Assembly (NCBI GenBank): GCA_963708235.1
Contig: OY970200.1
Coordinates: forward strand, 62,001-126,000
Direction of reading: 5' to 3'
Source: G963708235 sp963708235
Lineage (GTDB): Bacteria; Actinomycetota; Acidimicrobiia; Spongiisociales; UBA5794
Length of the DNA stretch: 64,000 nt
Made by a program: the position numbers and the translations under genes. This document shows, piece after piece, positions 53,592 to 62,030 of this stretch. Under the pieces are notes generated by a model. It did no database searches. It saw nothing but the letters and a program-made list of their open reading frames with translations, and was not told the DNA's origin. Position 1 is the first letter of the stretch. Each line of letters opens with the position of its first letter.

Positions 53592-54218
53592 ATGAACGCA
53601 ACGCAAAGGCAACGGTGGATCGCAGGGGTGATGTGCGGTGCGATGCTGCTTGTTGCCTGCTCCGGAGACCCCGAACCCGACGTCACCACCACGACACCCC
53701 AGGCGGCGGCCACCACCACACTGGCCGACACCACGACATCGGCGGTCACCGCACCCCCGGCGGACCCCCACCCGCTCGACCTCACCAGCGAGGAGATCTG
53801 CGAGGTGGTGTCGACTACCGAAGTCGGGCTCGCCCTCGATGTCGAGGTCGACGAGGCGGTCCCCTTCGAGGACAGTACCCCGCAGTGCTCATACGAGTTC
53901 ACCGTCGAGCCGGTGGGGATCAACAACGCCATCATCAATGTCCCCACGATCAACCTCGACCTGGGTGGGCGCACCGGCGAGGAAGCCTTCGATCACGTCC
54001 TCAGCCTCTATGAGGACACCGGCTACACCGAGGCCGTCACCGACTCCGGCGACCGATCGGTGGTGCTCAGCTCGCCAGAGGACGTCGAAGCCGGTGTCCA
54101 CGTCGGGGTGATCCGGCTGGGCGAACGGATCGTGATCACCATCGTGTCCGTGGGACTGATCGAGTACGACGCCCTTCTGGAGCTCAACGAACTCGTCGCC
54201 GAGAATCTCCGCCCCTGA
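53592..54218 (+). CDS. Secreted lipoprotein, paralogue of the next gene
   Basis: A 208-residue lipoprotein with lipobox LLVAC near residue 22. A Thr-rich spacer follows. The folded part contains TSEEICEVVSTTEVGLAL, PQCSYEFTV, DLGGRTGEEAF and VVLSSPEDVEAGVHVGVIRL. The next protein has the same layout. It probably has two disulfide-linked cysteines (EEIC, PQC). A 9-bp inverted repeat lies at 53541-53549 and 53564-53572, upstream of the start. Function is unknown. Confidence 0.82.
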   Translation: MNATQRQRWIAGVMCGAMLLVACSGDPEPDVTTTTPQAAATTTLADTTTSAVTAPPADPHPLDLTSEEICEVVSTTEVGLALDVEVDEAVPFEDSTPQCSYEFTVEPVGINNAIINVPTINLDLGGRTGEEAFDHVLSLYEDTGYTEAVTDSGDRSVVLSSPEDVEAGVHVGVIRLGERIVITIVSVGLIEYDALLELNELVAENLRP

Positions 54219-54290
54219 GGTCTGCCGGCGCCGGATGGTCCGACCGGAATACGATTCGAAGCCCCGATCCACAACGAGAGGAAATCCCGC

Positions 54291-54914
54291 GTGGCCCCCA
54301 TCCCCAGGCGACTGATGATCCCGGTGCTGGCCGCCTTTCTGGTTGTCGGTGCCTGCAGCGGCGACGAGGCCGTTGACGCCGGCACCACGACCGTGGCCGC
54401 CGACCCTGCGGACACCGGAGCCGATCCGGCAAACGACGATGCTGCCTCCACCAACGGGGCGCCCGCCGATATGACCAGCCAGCAGATCTGCGACACGCTC
54501 ACCGCCGACACCGTGTCGGCGGCGCTGGCGGTGACGGTCGACAGCGCCGCTCCGGTGGACGGCGGCACCCCGCAGTGCTCGTACAACTACACCACCGACG
54601 AGGGCGTCGCCACCAACGCCACCGTGGCGGTGCAGCGCAGCGAAGCCGATCTGGGCGGGCTCACCGGGACGGATGCCTATGTGTACGTCCTCGACGTCAA
54701 CCGCAGCCTCGCATCGGGCACCGAGTTCACCGAGACCCCGATCAACGTCGCCGGCGAGGGTGTGGTGCTGTCTCCGGAGAGCACCGATGGTCTTCATCTC
54801 GGGGTGGCGGAGGTGAACGGTCGGGTGATCACCACCATCGTCTCCGCATCGGCGGGGGACACGATCGACGCCATCGGGTTCACCGAGATCGCCGCCGGTG
54901 TCCTGACGCCCTGA
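54291..54914 (+). CDS. Secreted lipoprotein, paralogue of the previous gene
   Basis: A 207-residue lipoprotein starting at GTG 54291 after GAGAGGAAAT. The lipobox is VVGAC. It shares with the upstream protein TSQQICDTLTADTVSAAL, TPQCSYNYT, DLGGLTGTDAY, GVVLSPESTDGLHLGVAEV and a TTIVS tail. The pair are tandem duplicates that have diverged. Both upstream regions contain CCGACCGGAAT, so the promoter may have been duplicated too. Function unknown. Confidence 0.82.
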   Translation: MAPIPRRLMIPVLAAFLVVGACSGDEAVDAGTTTVAADPADTGADPANDDAASTNGAPADMTSQQICDTLTADTVSAALAVTVDSAAPVDGGTPQCSYNYTTDEGVATNATVAVQRSEADLGGLTGTDAYVYVLDVNRSLASGTEFTETPINVAGEGVVLSPESTDGLHLGVAEVNGRVITTIVSASAGDTIDAIGFTEIAAGVLTP

Positions 54915-54946
54915 ACCACCTCGGCCCACAGTCGGGGGCCCACGCA

Positions 54947-54984
54947 GAAGCGACCGGCACCTGGGAGTTGGCGCCGGTCGCTTC
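54947..54984. terminator. Bidirectional terminator between convergent genes
   Basis: A 12-bp perfect stem, GAAGCGACCGGC (54947-54958) and GCCGGTCGCTTC (54973-54984), with a 14-nt loop and a following TTT, between the plus-strand lipoprotein and the minus-strand lipoprotein. It could serve both directions. Confidence 0.75.
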
Positions 54985-55031
54985 TTTCGCTGCGGTGGAG
55001 GACCGTTCAGATCACATGGCGTCGGTGCAGA

Positions 55032-55913
55032 TCACGGAGTCGGGCAGCCGGTCTCCTGCGGGAACAGCGGGCGGGGAGTGAGCCGCCACACCTCGCCGCC
55101 CTCCTCGAAGAACGTGGCCTGGGTGGCGGTGGAGAACACCTCCAGCGCATAGGCGGCGTCCTCGCCGTCGAGAGCCAGGCAGCGGATCCCGGTGGCGCCG
55201 CCGATGTCGCTGGCCTCTGCGACCCCGACCGGCAGCGGCCAGTCGACAACCTCGGCCCCGGGCTCCTTCTCGGCTTCGAGACTGGGGCTGATCAGCACCT
55301 CGACCGCCTCCGGCTCGTACTCCCCGATCGGTTCGCCGTTGGCGCCGGCCGATTCCAAGGTGGCCATGAGCTGGCTCATCGCCTGGGCTCGGGGGTCGTC
55401 GCTCTCGTTGCCGCCGAGGGCGTAGACCGCAAACCGGTGGGCGCCGTTCTCGTCGAAGAAGGTGACCACGGTGTCCCCGGCATCGGCGATGTTGACCGTG
55501 TCCTCGATGCGCTCCTCGGTGATGTCGGGAAGCCCCATCGCCTCGACCAGTTCCATGATCTGGGCGACGGTGGCGTCATCGAGTTGCATGATCTGGACCG
55601 GGTTCATCAGCGGTCCCGGATAGATCAGCGGGATCATCCCGGGTGCCAGCAGCCGACCGTCGGCGAGCAGTGAATACACCGGAGCCGGGTGGTAAGCCAT
55701 CTCGACCGGGACGAAACCGCCCTCGAAATGGACCTGCAACACCAGAGCACCGGGATCCTCCGGTGGCACCATGATGTCGTCGTCGACCGTCGTGGTGGTG
55801 ACTGACTCGCCATCGGCAGGCGTGGTGGTGGTTGGGGACCCCGCAGACTCGTCGCCGCCACAGGCAGCAACGAACAGGACCAGTCCGACAATGAGGATGA
55901 GGGTTCGTTTCAT
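55032..55913 (-). CDS. Secreted lipoprotein, function unknown
   Basis: A 293-residue lipoprotein with signal MKRTLILIVGLVLFVAACGG (lipobox AAC). The mature part has a Thr-rich start followed by LVLQVHFEGGFVPVEMAYHP, MQLDDATVAQIMELVEAMGL and DTVVTFFDENGAHRFAVYAL. The C-terminus contains ATGIRCLALDG and PQETGCPTP, so a disulfide is likely. The pattern resembles actinobacterial lipoproteins of unknown role. Convergent with the paralogous pair, separated by a terminator. Confidence 0.84.
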   Translation of the reverse strand: MKRTLILIVGLVLFVAACGGDESAGSPTTTTPADGESVTTTTVDDDIMVPPEDPGALVLQVHFEGGFVPVEMAYHPAPVYSLLADGRLLAPGMIPLIYPGPLMNPVQIMQLDDATVAQIMELVEAMGLPDITEERIEDTVNIADAGDTVVTFFDENGAHRFAVYALGGNESDDPRAQAMSQLMATLESAGANGEPIGEYEPEAVEVLISPSLEAEKEPGAEVVDWPLPVGVAEASDIGGATGIRCLALDGEDAAYALEVFSTATQATFFEEGGEVWRLTPRPLFPQETGCPTP

Positions 55914-56152
55914 ACCGGTCCGACGACGACGATCCCGGGTCCGGTTCCCGAATCCTTTCAGGTTTCAGCCGGCACCTGGGCGCCCGCCGTGTACGAAATC
56001 GACGCAATGGAGGTGCCGTTGGTCGGTTGAACCCGCAGTCGCGGGTCCTTGTCGCCGATGTGCCCGGAGATCGATGGCCGTCGTTTCACGCCGGGCCGTG
56101 GCGGGTATGAGGCGCACCTTGTAGGTACCAGGCGACCAGCGAGGGATGTCCC

Positions 56153-58519
56153 ATGGCCAAGGCAGGCGACAAGAAGGCGGGGCGCACCCGCAAGGCAGAC
56201 CCGAAGACGGCAGCCGCCAAGTCGACCGTGAGCGGGGCGAAGGACGGACCGCAGGACATCGACAGCCCGGCCGCCCTCCAGATGGAGGCGACCCAGCAAC
56301 TGGCGGCGGCGATGAAGTTCAATGCGAACAAGCCGCGCGAACATGGGACGGCGGCGAAGGCCCCGAGGCCCGGGGCCACCAACGAGCCGTCGCATACGTC
56401 CGCTACCGCCAGCACCCTCACCGAGGACACCGTCTCCGACAAGACGGGCGGGTCGGCGGAGCCCGGCCGCAACCCGGGCACCGATCCGCTCGACCGGGTG
56501 CGGGTCGATTCCGGTGGTCAGCGACTCACCACCAACTTTGGTCAGCCGATCTCCGACAACCAGAACTCGCTCAAGGCGGGGCTGCGTGGTCCGGCCCTGC
56601 TCGAAGACTTCGTGCTTCGGGAGAAGCTGACCCACTTCGACCACGAGCGGATCCCGGAACGGATCGTCCACGCACGCGGTTCGGGAGCCCACGGATACTT
56701 CGAGTGCTACGACTCGCTCGCCAAATACACCCGGGCGTCATTCCTCGCCGAAGCCGGGAAGCGCACCCCGGTGTTCGTCAGGTTCTCCACCGTCGCCGGT
56801 GAGCGCGGTTCGGTCGACACCCCACGCGACGTCCGCGGCTTCGCCACCAAGTTCTACACCGACGAAGGCAACTTCGACATCGTCGGCAACAACATCCCGG
56901 TGTTCTTCATCCAGGATGCGATGAAGTTCCCCGACCTCATCCATGCGGTCAAGCCGGAGCCCCACCACGCCATGCCCCAGGCCGCCAGCGCCCACGACAC
57001 CTTCTGGGACTTCGTGTCGCTGATGCCCGAATCCACCCACATGTTGATGTGGGTGATGTCCGACCGGGCGCTTCCGCGCAGCTTCCGGATGATGCAGGGC
57101 TTCGGGGTGCACACCTTCCGGCTGGTCAACGCCCGTGGCAAGTCCCACTTCGTCAAGTTCCACTGGAACCCCGTTGCCGGCACCCACGCCCTCGACTGGG
57201 ACGAGAGCGTCAAGATCGCCGGTGCCGACCCCGACTACACCCGGCGTGACCTGTGGGAGTCCATCGAAGCCGGCGTCTACCCCGAGTACGAGCTGGGCTT
57301 CCAGATCTTCACCGAGGAGCAGGCGGAGGGGTTCAGTTTCGATGTGCTCGACGCCACCAAGATCGTCCCCGAGGAACTGGTCCCGGTGCAGCCGGTGGGC
57401 CGGATGGTGCTCAACCGTAACCCGGACAACTTCTTCGCCGAGACCGAGCAGATCGCCTTCGGGGTGCAGAACGTGGTGCCGGGGATCGACTTCAGCAACG
57501 ACCCGTTGTTGGCGGGTCGGATCCATTCGTACTTCGACACCCAACTGTTGCGGCTCGGCGGCCCCAACTTCCACGAGATCCCGATCAACTCGCCGATCGC
57601 CCCCGCCCACAACAACCAGCGCGATGGCTTGCACCGACAGGCGATCCACCGCGGCCGCGTCGCCTACGAACCGAACTCGCTCGGTGGCGGGTGCCCGTAC
57701 CAGGCGGGTGGGGATGGCTTCGTCACCTTCCCGGAGCGGGTCGAAGGGGACAAGGTGCGCGGTAAGCCCGAGAAGTTCGCCGACCACTACGGCCAGGCGA
57801 GGCTGTTCTGGAACAGCCAGACCCCGTACGAGAAGGACCACATCATCCGTGGGTTCCGGTTCGAGCTGACCAAGGTCCAGGTGCCGGCGATCCGGGAACG
57901 CACGGTGGCGATGCTGCGCAACGTCGCCGACGAACTGGCCCAGCCGGTCGCCGATGGTCTCGGGATGCGCCTCCCCCGACCGATGCGCAAGGTGATCGAA
58001 CCTCCCGACGCCGAGGTGACCGAGTCCCCGGCGCTGTCGATGACGTTCCGGCCCGGCAACGGCGATATCGCCGGTCGCCACATCGCCATCCTCCTCGCCG
58101 ACGGCGTCGATGGCGACGCCGTGACCGCGGTCCACACCTCCCTGGTGGACGCCGGGGCGGTCCCCCGATTGCTGGCGGTGAACCTTTCCCCGGTGGCCAC
58201 CACCGCGGGCCGGGTTGAGCCGAACGCCACGTTCGAGTCGATGCCACCGGTGCTGTTCGACGCCGTGGTGATTCCCGACGGTGAGGCGGGCGTAGACCGG
58301 TTGGTGTCGCTGGGTCACGCCGTCGAATTCGCCCAGAACCAGTACCGCCACTGCAAGGCGATGCTGGTCATGGGGGCCGGGACGGCGCTGCTCGAGGAGG
58401 CCGGGATTCCGGTCGGCGACGGATCCGACTGGGCCGTCACCGGCAACGTGGCGGCGTTCATCGAAGCGGTCGGCAAGCACCGCAACTGGGACCGGTTCGA
58501 GGACCCGCCCAAGGTGTGA
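56153..58519 (+). CDS. katE: Large-subunit catalase (clade 2, HPII-like)
   Basis: A 788-residue monofunctional haem catalase that dismutates hydrogen peroxide. The N-terminal ~110 residues are an extended basic, disordered region. The core has the distal His region VHARGSGAHGYFE, RFSTVAGERGS, DIVGNNIPVFFIQDAMKFPD and the haem-ligand Tyr in IHSYFDTQLLRLGGPNF. A C-terminal flavodoxin-like domain (about 640-785) is present, as in clade 2 enzymes. GAGGG precedes the ATG. The N-terminal extension is longer than that of E. coli KatE's core alignment. Confidence 0.96.
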   Translation: MAKAGDKKAGRTRKADPKTAAAKSTVSGAKDGPQDIDSPAALQMEATQQLAAAMKFNANKPREHGTAAKAPRPGATNEPSHTSATASTLTEDTVSDKTGGSAEPGRNPGTDPLDRVRVDSGGQRLTTNFGQPISDNQNSLKAGLRGPALLEDFVLREKLTHFDHERIPERIVHARGSGAHGYFECYDSLAKYTRASFLAEAGKRTPVFVRFSTVAGERGSVDTPRDVRGFATKFYTDEGNFDIVGNNIPVFFIQDAMKFPDLIHAVKPEPHHAMPQAASAHDTFWDFVSLMPESTHMLMWVMSDRALPRSFRMMQGFGVHTFRLVNARGKSHFVKFHWNPVAGTHALDWDESVKIAGADPDYTRRDLWESIEAGVYPEYELGFQIFTEEQAEGFSFDVLDATKIVPEELVPVQPVGRMVLNRNPDNFFAETEQIAFGVQNVVPGIDFSNDPLLAGRIHSYFDTQLLRLGGPNFHEIPINSPIAPAHNNQRDGLHRQAIHRGRVAYEPNSLGGGCPYQAGGDGFVTFPERVEGDKVRGKPEKFADHYGQARLFWNSQTPYEKDHIIRGFRFELTKVQVPAIRERTVAMLRNVADELAQPVADGLGMRLPRPMRKVIEPPDAEVTESPALSMTFRPGNGDIAGRHIAILLADGVDGDAVTAVHTSLVDAGAVPRLLAVNLSPVATTAGRVEPNATFESMPPVLFDAVVIPDGEAGVDRLVSLGHAVEFAQNQYRHCKAMLVMGAGTALLEEAGIPVGDGSDWAVTGNVAAFIEAVGKHRNWDRFEDPPKV

Positions 58520-58566
58520 TCGACAGGTCATCCGTCGATGGCGGACGTCGTCGGCGGACCCGGTGA

Positions 58567-58609
58567 CCATCGCCCCGTCTTCTAAGCTCTCCAGAGGGCG
58601 GGGCGATGG
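58567..58609. terminator. Hairpin between convergent katE and flavin reductase genes
   Basis: An 11-bp perfect inverted repeat, CCATCGCCCCG (58567-58577) and CGGGGCGATGG (58599-58609), has a 21-nt loop. An alternative partner, CCATCGCC (58612-58619), follows. Its place in a convergent gap suggests a bidirectional terminator. Confidence 0.7.
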
Positions 58610-58636
58610 CTCCATCGCCAGATCGGATCCGGTCGA

Positions 58637-59140
58637 TCACCCGATCGGATGCCCGGGCTCCATGTCGGCGACGGCGGCCGAATCGAGCACGCGGTGATCC
58701 AGGTCCGGTTCGGAGACCTGCCCGTCGACGGGTTCGAGGATGATGCCCCAATGGTCCCCGAGCGGGGTGCGGTCCACGATGCGGCCGGTCCACCGGCTCG
58801 GGGCATCATCGAGCAGCGGGGTGCCGAACGGGCCGAGGCTCCATGGCACCCGGGCGAACTTGTCGGTGTCGTGGCCGGTGCGCTCTCCGAAGAGTTGCGC
58901 CAGTTCCCGATGCTGCACGCCGAGCCGGTGCACGGTCAGTGCCGAGGAGTCCCGGGCGATCTCGTAGGTGCGGTTCACCGTGGAAAGACAGACCAGATGG
59001 CGCACCGGCTCGATGCTGCACTGGGTATGGAACCCGACAAGACACCCGGCCGGTTCGCCGTCCGCTGAGGCGGTGGTGACGATGACCATCGGATGGGGGG
59101 CGGCGGCGACCAGCCGTTCGTAGACGTCGACGGCGGTCAT
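58637..59140 (-). CDS. Flavin reductase-like protein
   Basis: A 167-residue protein of the DIM6/NTAB flavin-binding split-barrel family. Motifs are PHPMVIVTTASADGEPAGCL, HLVCLSTVNRTYEIARDSSA and a His near VHRLGVQH. ATG at 59140 begins MTAVDVYERLVAAAP. It probably reduces or binds flavin for an unknown partner oxygenase. It is divergent from the molybdopterin oxidoreductase. Confidence 0.88.
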   Translation of the reverse strand: MTAVDVYERLVAAAPHPMVIVTTASADGEPAGCLVGFHTQCSIEPVRHLVCLSTVNRTYEIARDSSALTVHRLGVQHRELAQLFGERTGHDTDKFARVPWSLGPFGTPLLDDAPSRWTGRIVDRTPLGDHWGIILEPVDGQVSEPDLDHRVLDSAAVADMEPGHPIG

Positions 59141-59339
59141 CTGCCGTGACCCGACGCCGGGGCGGTCGGGTTGGGTCGTTCGGTTCCGCCGACGTGATCC
59201 ACGCCCGGAATCCGGTAGCGGTGGTCGTGTGGCATTCCGTCTCCTCGTTTGTCCGGTCCGTGGGTATTGCCATATCCGCAGACCGTCCCGGCGAAACCCA
59301 CCGATGGTTGCCCGCCGGGTGGCCACTACGCTCGAAGCC

Positions 59340-61619
59340 ATGGGCACCTTCACCTCCCACCCCACTGACCCATTCCGGGAACCGGAGAAGGGATGGGATC
59401 GACGCCACTGGGTGCGGCGGATCCCGCTCACCAATATGGAGAACATCGCCGAGGTGCCCCGGGCGGCGTGGGAGAACCGGGACAACGCCCGCTATGCGTT
59501 GCGGATCCTGCGCGACGGGGTCTGCGACGGCTGTGCCCTCGGGACCGCCGGGATGACGGACTGGACCATCGACGGACTCCACCTCTGCAACATCCGGCTG
59601 CGGCTGCTCCGGCTCAACACGATGGGCCCGCTCGACGCCGCCCACCTCGCCGACGTCGAACCGCTCCGGTCGATGCGATCGAGGGAGCTGCGGGACCTGG
59701 GTCGGATCCCTCATCCGATGATCCGCCGTGGCGGCGAGCCGGGGTTCAGCCGGATCGGATGGGACGACGCCACCGAGCTGATCGCCGAGCGTATCCGGTC
59801 GACCGACCCCGACCGCACCTACACCTACCTCACCAGCCGGGGCATCCCCAACGAGACCTACTACTCGGTGCAGAAGTCGGTGCGGGCCATGGGCACCAAC
59901 AACATCGACAACGCCGCCAGGGTGTGCCATTCGCCGTCGACCTTCGCCCTCAAGGACGCCCTCGGGGTGGCGGCCACCACCTGCTCGTATTCGGATCTGA
60001 TCGGAACCGATCTGATCACCTTCATCGGCTCCAACCCGGCGAAGAACCAGCCGGTGCTGATGAAGTATCTCTACCACGCCAAGAAGGCAGGGACCCGGGT
60101 GGCGCTGGTCAACCCCTACCTCGAGCCGGGGATGGACGACTACTGGGTGCCGTCGGATCTGGAGTCGATGTTGTTCGGCACCAAGATCACCGACCGCTAC
60201 TTCCAGGTGGCGCCGGCGGGGGACATCGCCTTCCTCGCCGGGGCGGTCAAGGCGTTGATCGCCGCCGACGCCGTCGACACCGCATTCGTCGCCGAGCACA
60301 CCGTGGGGTTCGACCGGCTGGCCGCCGATCTGGCGGCGCTGCCCTGGGAGCGGATCGAGACCGAATCGGGTCTGACCCGCACCGAGATCGAGGGGTACGC
60401 CGAGATGGTGGCGGCCGCCGAAACGGCGGTGTTCGTATGGGGGATGGGTGTCACCCAGCACGCTGCCGCCGAGAACAGCGTCCAGGCCATCATCAACCTG
60501 GCGCTCACCAAAGGGTTCGTCGGTCGACGCGGCTGCGGGGTGATGCCGATCCGCGGGCACTCCGGGGTGCAGGGAGGCGCCGAGATGGGGGCCTACGCAT
60601 CGGTGTTGCCCGGCGGGGTCCCGCTCAGCGCCGATTCGGCCGCGGCGCTCAGTGCCGCCTACGGGTTCGACGTCCCGACGACGGAGGCGCCGACCACCCC
60701 GGAGATGCTCGACCTTGCCGGCGACGGCGGGATCGACGTGCTGCTGGCGGTCGGCGGCAACTTCAAGGAAGTGATGCCAGGCCCCGACGGGGTCGGCGAC
60801 GCTCTGGCCCGGATACCGCTGAGGGTCCACATGGACATCACCCTCACCACCCAGATGCTCGACGACCCCGCCGACACGGTCATCCTGCTCCCGGCGACCA
60901 CCCGCTACGAGATGCCCGGCGGTGTCACCGAGACGAGCACCGAGCGGCGGGTGATCTACTCCCCGGAGATCCCCGGTCCCCGCATCGACGAGGCGAGACC
61001 GGAGTGGAGGTTCTTCGCCGATCTCGCCGCCCGGGTCCGGCCCGACCGTGCGCAAGCGGTGCAGTTTGCCGACACCGCCGCCATCCGCAGCGAGATCGCC
61101 ACGGTGGTGCCCTTCTACGACGGCATCCAGCACCTCGCCGCCAAAGGCGACCAGTTCCAGTACGGCGGCCCGATGTTGTGTGAGGGATGGGTGTTCCCCA
61201 CCGCCGACGGCCGTGCCCGCTTCGACGTGGTGGCGCTACCGGGGCTGCGTCGCTCCGCAGACGAGTTCGTGGTCGGGACCCGCCGCGGCAAGCAGTTCAA
61301 CTCGATCGTCCACCAGGACCGCGACCCGCTCAACCACGCCGATCGCGGCGCGGTGCTGGTCAACGCCGCCGACGCCACCCGTCTCGGTCTGGCGGACGGT
61401 GACCCGGTGACCGTCGTCAACGACCACGGGGCGCTCGCCGGTCATGTCGCCGTTGCCGACCTGGCGCCCGGCAGCCTCCAGGTCCACTGGCCCGAAGGCA
61501 ACGTCCTCATCGATCCCCACGCCCGGTCGTCACGCGCCCACATCCCCGCCTACAAAGAAGCCGTCGCCCGGCTGGTTCCAGGTCACACCACCTCGGTGGC
61601 TCCACCGCCTCGCCCGTAG
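59340..61619 (+). CDS. Molybdopterin oxidoreductase, FdhA/YdeP-like
   Basis: A 759-residue protein of the molybdopterin-binding oxidoreductase superfamily, close to the YdeP/formate-dehydrogenase-like branch. The N-terminal GVCDGCALGTAGMTDW matches YdeP better than the four-Cys cluster of true formate dehydrogenases. Later motifs are SVRAMGTNNIDNAARVCHSP, IRGHSGVQGGAEMG and a C-terminal molybdopterin-guanine-dinucleotide domain (VVNDHGALAGHVAVADLAPG). ATG at 59340 gives MGTFTSHPTDPFREPEKG. No partner subunits are adjacent, so the substrate is unknown. Confidence 0.9.
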   Translation: MGTFTSHPTDPFREPEKGWDRRHWVRRIPLTNMENIAEVPRAAWENRDNARYALRILRDGVCDGCALGTAGMTDWTIDGLHLCNIRLRLLRLNTMGPLDAAHLADVEPLRSMRSRELRDLGRIPHPMIRRGGEPGFSRIGWDDATELIAERIRSTDPDRTYTYLTSRGIPNETYYSVQKSVRAMGTNNIDNAARVCHSPSTFALKDALGVAATTCSYSDLIGTDLITFIGSNPAKNQPVLMKYLYHAKKAGTRVALVNPYLEPGMDDYWVPSDLESMLFGTKITDRYFQVAPAGDIAFLAGAVKALIAADAVDTAFVAEHTVGFDRLAADLAALPWERIETESGLTRTEIEGYAEMVAAAETAVFVWGMGVTQHAAAENSVQAIINLALTKGFVGRRGCGVMPIRGHSGVQGGAEMGAYASVLPGGVPLSADSAAALSAAYGFDVPTTEAPTTPEMLDLAGDGGIDVLLAVGGNFKEVMPGPDGVGDALARIPLRVHMDITLTTQMLDDPADTVILLPATTRYEMPGGVTETSTERRVIYSPEIPGPRIDEARPEWRFFADLAARVRPDRAQAVQFADTAAIRSEIATVVPFYDGIQHLAAKGDQFQYGGPMLCEGWVFPTADGRARFDVVALPGLRRSADEFVVGTRRGKQFNSIVHQDRDPLNHADRGAVLVNAADATRLGLADGDPVTVVNDHGALAGHVAVADLAPGSLQVHWPEGNVLIDPHARSSRAHIPAYKEAVARLVPGHTTSVAPPPRP

Positions 61620-61694
61620 CATTGACCTCGTCTCAGGCGATGGGGATGTCGCCGAACACCGATCGGACCTTTGCGCCCTGCGGTCCGGGGCAAT

Positions 61695-62018
61695 TCACAG
61701 CGGACGGGCTTCGGCCAGCACCGCCGACGCCGTCGGGCCCTCCAGGCCGTTTGAGGCCACGACATCGACGGCGACGTCGAGAAGCGTCTCCAGCGCACAG
61801 CGCATGTGCGCCAGGTCGAACAACGTGGTGTCGGGTTCGAGGTCGATCAGGAGGTCGACGTCGCTGTCGAAATCTGCCTCCCCCCGAGCGACGGAACCGA
61901 AGACACGTGGATTGGCGCCACCATGGCCGCTCACGATGGCGGCGATCGTCTCGCGATGGCGCCGCAGTACTTCGAAAGACATTGGTTCGGCCGGTGTGGA
62001 CGGGACGGATGGATCCAT
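61695..62018 (-). CDS. Minimal nucleotidyltransferase (MntA-like)
   Basis: A 107-residue protein with the pol-beta nucleotidyltransferase signature FGSVARGEADFDSDVDLLID, which gives the GS motif and two Asp residues. Such proteins usually pair with HEPN proteins in toxin-antitoxin systems, but no HEPN gene is adjacent: the neighbours are a decarboxylase and an oxidoreductase. Start at 62018 or an internal ATG at 61982. Lone antitoxin-type role is inferred. Confidence 0.85.
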   Translation of the reverse strand: MDPSVPSTPAEPMSFEVLRRHRETIAAIVSGHGGANPRVFGSVARGEADFDSDVDLLIDLEPDTTLFDLAHMRCALETLLDVAVDVVASNGLEGPTASAVLAEARPL

Positions 62019-62030
62019 GAGGGCAACGTA

